The notes under the pieces were generated by a model. It made no database searches. It was not told the DNA's origin and saw only the letters and a program-made list of their open reading frames with translations. From contig DYRC01000126.1 in assembly GCA_020718925.1 (NCBI GenBank), positions 1 through 10,784 of the forward strand: 10,784 nt of DNA. The letters run 5' to 3'. Of the stretch, positions 6,607-10,784 are shown one piece after another (position 1 is the first letter of the stretch; each line of letters opens with the position of its first letter). This stretch comes from Desulfonema limicola (lineage in GTDB: Bacteria; Desulfobacterota; Desulfobacteria; Desulfobacterales; DYRC01). Position numbers and translations under genes: made by a program.

Positions 6607-6939
6607 GTGCAATTAAAACGGAGAAATGTTTTATGCTCTGAAGGAGAGATTCGGGGTATTCATACTTCAACCGCTACCCTTGCATTGAACGGCGAAACAA
6701 TAACGGATTTCAGCATTCCGACGGGTCAGTCATTGAAAGACCGTCATCAATACTGCTGCAACAATTTACACTGCAAAGTCAGCTTGGATGACGCAATGCT
6801 CGTGCTGAGGATTCTTGCCGGCATTCCGGTCGGAAATATCAATCTGAATGCGGATGTGAACGGAGACGGGAAAATCGGTTTGCCGGAACTCGGCTATATT
6901 CTGCAGAAAACGGCGGGGTTGAGACCGTCAGGAACTTAG
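6607..6939 (+). pseudogene. Remnant of a dockerin-like / EF-hand calcium-binding protein
   Basis: This is an open frame of 110 residues from a GTG with no ribosome binding site and no signal peptide. The C-terminal 55 residues are a dockerin-like pair of EF-hand units. The second loop, DVNGDGKIGLPE, is a perfect calcium loop (Asp1, Asn3, Asp5, Glu12) followed by LGYILQKTAGLR. The first unit keeps its helix (VSLDDAMLVLRILAG), but its loop reads CNNLHCKVSLDD, with Cys and His replacing the Asp ligands at positions 1 and 5. Such domains normally end large secreted proteins in these bacteria. Here the secretion signal and the body of the protein are missing, and the N-terminal 50 residues look like a fragment (ATLALNGETITDFSIP). 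I read it as a decayed 3' end of a larger gene, though a short expressed protein cannot be excluded. Confidence 0.55.
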
Positions 6940-6945
6940 ACAGAA

Positions 6946-7032
6946 ATTGAATCAGGATGCAGGGATGATGAACGGATTGAAGGATGAAACTTATCTTTCA
7001 ATCCTTCTGAAATTCTTCAATCCTGATTCAAT
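6946..7032. repeat. Nested inverted-repeat element (MITE/REP-like)
   Basis: ATTGAATCAGGAT at 6946-6958 is repeated perfectly inverted as ATCCTGATTCAAT at 7020-7032. Inside it GGATTGAAGGAT (6974-6985) pairs with ATCTTTCAATCC (6993-7004), 11 of 12 bases plus one G-U wobble, around a 7-base loop. A further CTTCAATCC follows at 7014-7022. The roughly 87-base unit could fold into a long cruciform or hairpin. It encodes no protein. It starts 7 bases after the dockerin-like remnant, so it may have arrived with, or caused, the loss of that gene. A degenerate copy of one end lies at 7191-7204. Confidence 0.6.
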
Positions 7033-7090
7033 CTTGGTAATCCTGAGAATCTTGGTTCAAATCTTTTTGTGTGATTTCCGGTTTTGGGAT

Positions 7091-7129
7091 AACGTGAATC
7101 TGATGAAAATGATCGGGTTCACGTTTTTT
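7091..7129 (+). terminator. Possible intrinsic terminator, plus strand
   Basis: AACGTGAA at 7091-7098 pairs with TTCACGTT at 7118-7125, extendable by U-G and C-G to 10 pairs. A 15-base loop intervenes and a run of six T bases at 7124-7129 ends the structure. The T-run only suits plus-strand transcription, so it would end the dockerin-like remnant. The loop is rather long and the stem AT-rich, so strength is uncertain. Confidence 0.45.
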
Positions 7130-7153
7130 CGATTAATAAAACGATGGGGGAAT

Positions 7154-8338
7154 CTATGAATACAGTTGCCATAACAAAAAAAAAACCGTCAACCCTGATT
7201 CAAGCCCCTCCGGCAGACAATCGGGAGTTCCTTTTACAGCAATAAAATCCGCTTTCATGCCCGGCGCAAGCCTGCCTGAATCTTTCAATCCCAAAAGCGT
7301 TGCGCCGTTCAGCGTTGCACACCGGATAGCTTGGGGAAGAGAAAATCCGGCGTACATAAGCAGCTTCAATTCCTCCATCACTGCCGCGCCGTGATGCACA
7401 CCCGGACAGCCCGCATCTGTGCCGACCGCAATTAAAACGCCGAATTGCTTTGCCTTTGCTATCTGCTCCAGTTGAATATCCAGATTTTTTAGGGCAATAT
7501 CAGCCTCTTTGCTGCCATGCAATTGCTCGGCATAGCCTTTCATGGTGCAGGCAGTGGGAACCCAGAAAATGCCGTTATCCGCTATCCGCTTCAGATTGTC
7601 TTCTCCCATAAAAAAACCATGCTCAATGGAATGACAGCCTGCTTCAATCGCAATCCGCGTGGGAATTTCACCGTTGCTATGAATCATCACCGGCAGATTC
7701 AGGTGATTTGCCGCTTGAACGGCGCGGCTCAGTTCATCTGATGAAAACTGCGGCAGCGTCTGCTTTCCGAAATCCTTCAAGCTGTTTAAGCCGGATTGAA
7801 CAATTTTGACATGATCCGCGCCATCGCTGTGAGTTAAAATCGCTTCAGCCAAGCTCTGAGAAGGCGGTCTGCCGATAAGCGAGCCGTAGCGTCCGGATTT
7901 ATGCCATGCTTTTCCTGCGGCTTTGAGGCAAAACCCACCCCTGCCCCTCCCAAGAGGGGAATTAAGGCATTGCTGTTTATAACGAAGCGCGTGAGCATGG
8001 TGATCTCCGCCATCTCGGGCGGCAATTACGCCATACGCAAGAAGCTGAAGAATATGCTCCGAAATAATATCTTTGACATCCTCAAACGGTGCGCTTAATT
8101 GCGTTATTCTGATTGCCGGGTCATTTTTACCGGACATAGACAGATGCAGATGGCTGTCAATCAGTCCGGGCAGTATCGTGTAATCGGATAAGTCAGAATC
8201 GGGCTGGGGCATATCTCCGGTTATCGGCATAACTGATTGAATATAATTGTTTTTAATAAGCATGACCACATCTTGCTGAACCGGTCCTCCGGTACCGTCA
8301 ATCAGCCACCCAGCCCGAATCCGTCTGATAGTATCCAT
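7154..8338 (-). CDS. Imidazolonepropionase-like amidohydrolase, carrying an in-frame repeat insertion
   Basis: This 394-residue metal-dependent hydrolase has the amidohydrolase ligands in order. They are His63 and His65 (DSHLHL), the likely carboxylated Lys178 (DHVKIVQSG), His220 (MIHSNG), His240 (SIEHGFF) and Asp308 (GTDAG). The N-terminal small beta domain (RAGWLIDGTGG) and the usual RLAPGMKADFIAVKG return to it are both present. The closest group is imidazolonepropionase-like or Xaa-Pro dipeptidase-like hydrolases of unknown substrate. It starts 4 bases after argF with GGTG upstream, so it is co-transcribed with argD-argF, but no arginine role is known. Two oddities: residues 126-136 (NSPLGRGRGGF) come from a palindromic repeat, and the C-terminus after residue 380 is encoded over a ten-T run and does not look like the family's usual end. 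Confidence 0.8.
   Translation of the reverse strand: MDTIRRIRAGWLIDGTGGPVQQDVVMLIKNNYIQSVMPITGDMPQPDSDLSDYTILPGLIDSHLHLSMSGKNDPAIRITQLSAPFEDVKDIISEHILQLLAYGVIAARDGGDHHAHALRYKQQCLNSPLGRGRGGFCLKAAGKAWHKSGRYGSLIGRPPSQSLAEAILTHSDGADHVKIVQSGLNSLKDFGKQTLPQFSSDELSRAVQAANHLNLPVMIHSNGEIPTRIAIEAGCHSIEHGFFMGEDNLKRIADNGIFWVPTACTMKGYAEQLHGSKEADIALKNLDIQLEQIAKAKQFGVLIAVGTDAGCPGVHHGAAVMEELKLLMYAGFSLPQAIRCATLNGATLLGLKDSGRLAPGMKADFIAVKGTPDCLPEGLESGLTVFFLLWQLYS
7931..7963 (-). repeat. 33-bp palindromic repeat inserted in frame (encodes NSPLGRGRGGF)
   Basis: The 33 bases contain a perfect small hairpin, CCCCTC (7944-7949) with GAGGGG (7954-7959) around CCAA, next to a C-rich arm. The element is exactly 11 codons and reads NSPLGRGRGGF in the amidohydrolase, between the RDGGDH strand and the AAGKAWHKSGRYG segment. 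I know closely similar SPLGRGRGGF peptides as products of dispersed palindromic repeats in several bacterial groups. Number and location of other copies cannot be seen here. Confidence 0.65.
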
Positions 8339-8342
8339 TTTT

Positions 8343-9269
8343 TCACCGCAAAATCAGGGTTTCAAGCAATGCCTTATGCAGATGCAGCTTGTTTTCCGCC
8401 TGATTCCATACCACTGAGTGAGAGCCTTCCATCACCTCATCCGTGATTTCTTCCTCCCGGTGAGCAGGCAGGCAGTGCATCACTATCGCATCCTGATGAG
8501 CTTTTGCCATCAATGCCGCATTCACCTGATACGGCGCGAAAATTTTTTTTCGGGATTCGGATTCGCTCTCCTGCCCCATGCTTGCCCAAACATCAGTATT
8601 AATAACATCCGCATCTTTCACCGCCTCAACCGGATCCGTTATTACCCGAATCGTGCCGCTCTTTCCACTTTCCACTTTCCACTTTCCACTTTCCACTATC
8701 TCTTTCTCCGGCAGATACCCTTCAGGACACGCCAAGGTCAGATTGAAGCCCAAAATTGATGCCGCATTGATCCATGAGTGAGCCACATTATTGCCATCGC
8801 CGACCCATGCGATATTCAAGCCCTCATAGCCGCCTTTGCATTCGATGACCGTCATGATGTCGCTTAACACCTGACACGGATGATACAGATCAGTCAATCC
8901 GTTGATAATCGGGATGGAAGACCATGTTGCAAATTCCTCAACCATTGACTGAGAATAGGTGCGGATCACCAATGCGTCAAGATAACGGGACATCACTCTT
9001 GCCGTGTCTTTAATCGGCTCATTCCGGGCAATCTGCGTATCTTTTGCGCTGATAAATGTCGGCACACCGCCCATCTGCACCATTGCGGCTTCAAAAGAAA
9101 TCCGCGTCCGGGTGGATGCTTTGTCAAATAAGAGTCCCAGTGTTTTACCGGACAGCGAATTTTCCCGGATGCCCTGTTTATGCCGACGTTTGAGTTCAAT
9201 AGCCCGTTGAAAGAGCTTGTCCATCTCTTCTTTGGAAAGTTCCAGTAAGGTTAATATATCTTTTGTCAT
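8343..9269 (-). CDS. argF: Ornithine carbamoyltransferase
   Basis: This 308-residue enzyme transfers the carbamoyl group of carbamoyl phosphate to ornithine, giving citrulline, in arginine synthesis. The carbamoyl phosphate loop STRTR is at 52-56, HPCQVLSD at 130-137, the ornithine-binding DVWASMGQE at 226-234 and the HCLPAHR active-site loop at 265-271, so all key residues are intact. I chose the ATG at 9267-9269, which lies one base after the argD stop and has GAGG 6 bases upstream. A frame extension to 9305 runs inside argD and lacks support. Residues 192-203 (VESGKWKVESGK) are encoded by five copies of a 7-base repeat. They fall in the surface region between CPEGY and the ITDPVEAV strand, where the family varies in length. 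The stop is 4 bases before the amidohydrolase start. Confidence 0.95.
   Translation of the reverse strand: MTKDILTLLELSKEEMDKLFQRAIELKRRHKQGIRENSLSGKTLGLLFDKASTRTRISFEAAMVQMGGVPTFISAKDTQIARNEPIKDTARVMSRYLDALVIRTYSQSMVEEFATWSSIPIINGLTDLYHPCQVLSDIMTVIECKGGYEGLNIAWVGDGNNVAHSWINAASILGFNLTLACPEGYLPEKEIVESGKWKVESGKSGTIRVITDPVEAVKDADVINTDVWASMGQESESESRKKIFAPYQVNAALMAKAHQDAIVMHCLPAHREEEITDEVMEGSHSVVWNQAENKLHLHKALLETLILR
8662..8696 (-). repeat. Five tandem copies of a 7-bp repeat inside argF
   Basis: The plus strand reads TTTCCAC five times in a row without a mismatch (GTGGAAA in the coding direction). Three units make 21 bases, so the three reading phases give the 7-residue peptide period VESGKWK. 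Gain or loss of one unit would shift the argF frame; gain or loss of three would not. Confidence 0.9.
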
Positions 9270-9270
9270 G

Positions 9271-10470
9271 TCATACCTCACAGCCTGATTCCTTAAATAG
9301 CGCATCCAAACACGCCATCAGCGCGTCAATTTCGGATTTGCTGATAATCAGCGGCGGAATAAAGCGCAGAATATCGTCTTGCACACAATTGATGAGAAAG
9401 CCTTTTTTCATGCACGAATTAACGATGGATTCGCCTTTGATTTTCAACTTCATGCCCAGCAGCAATCCCATGCCCCGCACATCTTCAATAACATCGTGCT
9501 TTGATTTAAGCCCCAAAAGCCGCTCTTTGAAATACGCGCCGATCTCCTGACAATGCTCAATAATCTTTTCTTCGGTCAGTATTCTGAGCGTCTCCGAAGC
9601 CGCAGCCGTAACAATCGGGGTTCCGCCGAAGGTTGAAGCATGTGCGCCCGGAGTAAAGGCAGACATCATCTGCTCTTTGGCAAGCATGGCTCCGATGGGC
9701 AGTCCGTTTCCCAATGCTTTTGCCAGCGTCATAATATCCGGCTCAATTCCGAAATGCTGATAGGCAAAGAGCTTTCCGGTTCTGCCGATACCGGTCTGAA
9801 TTTCATCAAACACCAGCAACGCGCCGGTGTCATTGCAAAGCTTTCGGATCGCGTCAAGATAGCCGGGATCAGGACAGATAACGCCGCCTTCGCCCTGAAT
9901 CGGCTCAAGCATGATCGCCGCCGTTGACGCATCAATCTTGCGCTTCAGGGCGTCAATATCATTAAACGGAACAAACTCAAAGCCTTGCAGTACCGGATCA
10001 AATCCTTTCTTGATTTTATCCTGTCCTGTGGCGGAAAGTGCTGCCATGGTGCGTCCGTGAAAAGATTTTTCCATGGTGATAATCTTGAACCGCCCTTTTT
10101 CGCCCTTCTCGTGAAAATAGCGGCGCACCAGCTTGATAGCTGCTTCATTGGCTTCCGCGCCGGAGTTGCAGAAAAACACACGATCCGCAAAGCTGTTATC
10201 TGTAAGCCGCTTGGCAAGTTCGGTCTGTGGCGCGGTGTAATATAAATTCGATACATGAAGCAGCGTCTCTGCCTGTCGGGAAATGGCTTTGGCAATACCG
10301 GGGTGGGCATGTCCCAGATTGCACACGGCAATCCCGGATACAAAATCCGCATAAGCCTGTCCGTGTTCGTCCCAAACTGTGCAGCCGCTGCCTTTGGTCA
10401 GTACCAAAGGAAAGCGTTTGTACGTGGCTGCAATCACCTTATCCGCCGTCTGAATAATTTGGCTTGTCAT
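9271..10470 (-). CDS. argD: Acetylornithine aminotransferase
   Basis: This 399-residue class III pyridoxal-phosphate aminotransferase converts N-acetylglutamate semialdehyde and glutamate to N-acetylornithine; some members also serve lysine synthesis. The cofactor lysine is Lys251 in TLAKALGNGLPIGAM. The preceding FDEIQTGIGRTG (Asp222, Glu223), the phosphate-binding NSGAEANEAAIK (102-113), FHGRTMAALSATG and EPIQGEGG are all intact, and length is typical. It is the first gene of the argD-argF-amidohydrolase unit, and its stop is one base before the argF ATG. AGGA lies 8 bases before the start codon, directly after a T-run that ends a hairpin in the leader. Assignment to ArgD rather than another class III enzyme rests on sequence feel and on argF next door. 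No argB, argC or argJ lies within the window. Confidence 0.92.
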   Translation of the reverse strand: MTSQIIQTADKVIAATYKRFPLVLTKGSGCTVWDEHGQAYADFVSGIAVCNLGHAHPGIAKAISRQAETLLHVSNLYYTAPQTELAKRLTDNSFADRVFFCNSGAEANEAAIKLVRRYFHEKGEKGRFKIITMEKSFHGRTMAALSATGQDKIKKGFDPVLQGFEFVPFNDIDALKRKIDASTAAIMLEPIQGEGGVICPDPGYLDAIRKLCNDTGALLVFDEIQTGIGRTGKLFAYQHFGIEPDIMTLAKALGNGLPIGAMLAKEQMMSAFTPGAHASTFGGTPIVTAAASETLRILTEEKIIEHCQEIGAYFKERLLGLKSKHDVIEDVRGMGLLLGMKLKIKGESIVNSCMKKGFLINCVQDDILRFIPPLIISKSEIDALMACLDALFKESGCEV

Positions 10471-10482
10471 TGCGTTTATCCT

Positions 10483-10522
10483 AAAAAAACAGGGGTAGTT
10501 CCGAATAACTTCAGGACTACCC
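10483..10522 (-). terminator. Terminator-like hairpin in the argD leader (possible attenuator)
   Basis: On the minus strand GGGTAGT (10516-10522) pairs with ACTACCC (10493-10499). The stem is extended by CC with GG across a one-base bulge and followed by CTG and seven T bases (10483-10489). It lies between the predicted argD promoter and the argD ribosome binding site. Two readings are possible: an attenuator of the arg operon, or the terminator of a gene to the right. Confidence 0.5.
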
Positions 10523-10548
10523 TTCAGATCATTTAGTTTAAAAGATAG

Positions 10549-10577
10549 ATTTTAACTTAAAATAAAATGTTTTTCAA
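10549..10577 (-). promoter_or_regulatory. Sigma70-type promoter of the argD-argF operon
   Basis: On the minus strand TTGAAA (10572-10577, 5 of 6 matches) is followed after 17 bases by TAAAAT (10549-10554, 5 of 6 matches). Transcription would start near 10542, giving a leader of about 70 bases that contains the hairpin at 10493-10522. The surroundings are very AT-rich, which raises the chance of a fortuitous match. Confidence 0.55.
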
Positions 10578-10784
10578 CTTAAAAAAAAAGAATGTCAGGG
10601 CAATCACATTTGAAATTTATACGCTATAAAGCACTTTTTTAAGATACGCATTATCCCATCCTGCTCTGAGCCTTCTCAATCTGATGCTTTTTTTCATGGA
10701 CAGAATTTTCTGTTCCCCGATGATTCCGTATCGCTTTTCCGAATTTTTCAGCGTTATTCCCTATACCTGATATATACCCCAACT

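Larger units (their letters stand above)
10471..10784. other. Region without a supported gene at the right end (arg operon leader and upstream sequence)
   Basis: The left third holds the argD leader hairpin and promoter, both listed separately. To the right, two minus-strand frames are open for short distances. One is open from the window edge to a stop at 10651-10653 (43 residues, includes FGKAIRNHRGTENS). The other has an ATG at 10695-10697 and a stop at 10617-10619 (26 residues, rich in Lys and Arg). Neither has a ribosome binding site or a family I recognise. They may be the decayed end of a gene to the right. Confidence 0.4.

Noticed and set aside
7091..7125. Terminator for the argD-argF-amidohydrolase unit
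   Set aside because: Read on the minus strand, the stem is not followed by a T-run, so it does not fit as that operon's terminator.
6947..7159. 70-codon plus-strand frame across the inverted repeat
   Set aside because: It starts at a non-ATG codon, lies over the palindromic repeat and putative terminator, and encodes a repeat-derived hydrophobic string with no ribosome binding site.
9270..9305. Earlier start for argF
   Set aside because: It would overlap argD and lacks a ribosome site. The ATG at 9269 has GAGG 6 bases upstream and family-typical length.
9640..9935. Frames on both strands over argD (for example 9640-9927 plus)
   Set aside because: They are shadows of a complete, motif-intact aminotransferase gene.

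Overview
The window reads as chromosomal DNA of a mesophilic, moderate-GC bacterium, most likely a sulfate-reducer-type Desulfobacterota (Desulfobacterales). This is inferred from protein flavour: a DUF3783 protein, a DksA/TraR protein run together with a PHP phosphoesterase, RNase III and an Elp3-like radical SAM protein, a eukaryotic-type UDP-glucose pyrophosphorylase, and dockerin-like EF-hand debris. It also rests on two kinds of small dispersed repeat inserted in frame in genes, which I associate with this sort of genome. No rRNA, tRNA, CRISPR array, transposase or phage gene is visible.

Layout. (1) Positions 1-1726, minus strand: a DUF3783 protein followed by the N-terminal 413 residues of a large restriction-modification enzyme that runs off the left edge. 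The enzyme has a PD-(D/E)XK nuclease domain followed by an N6-adenine methyltransferase. (2) Positions 1945-5107, plus strand: a tightly packed five-gene operon (dksA, PHP phosphoesterase, rnc, Elp3-like radical SAM, small unknown protein) behind a good sigma70-type promoter. Neighbouring genes overlap or are separated by at most 5 bases. (3) Positions 5113-6510, minus strand: UTP-glucose-1-phosphate uridylyltransferase with its own near-consensus promoter. It converges on the operon with 5 bases between the stop codons. (4) Positions about 6600-7153: a remnant of a dockerin-like EF-hand protein, a nested inverted-repeat element and a possible terminator. (5) Positions 7154-10470, minus strand: argD, argF and an imidazolonepropionase-like amidohydrolase, with gaps of 1 and 4 bases. 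The promoter lies upstream of argD, and between promoter and argD there is a terminator-shaped hairpin. (6) Positions 10471-10784: the argD leader and upstream sequence with no gene I can support.

How the genes work together. ArgD and ArgF catalyse two steps of ornithine and arginine synthesis and are clearly coupled. The amidohydrolase is co-transcribed by position but has no obvious arginine role. The dksA operon mixes transcription control (DksA), RNA turnover (RNase III, and possibly the PHP protein) and a radical SAM enzyme of unknown substrate. UGPase supplies UDP-glucose for polysaccharide and envelope synthesis.

I did not find a convincing new multi-gene system. The most interesting signals are an in-frame 7-bp tandem repeat inside argF, an in-frame palindromic repeat inside the amidohydrolase, the terminator-like hairpin in the argD leader, the helicase-less single-chain restriction-modification enzyme, and the uncharacterised 75-residue protein coupled to the radical SAM gene.
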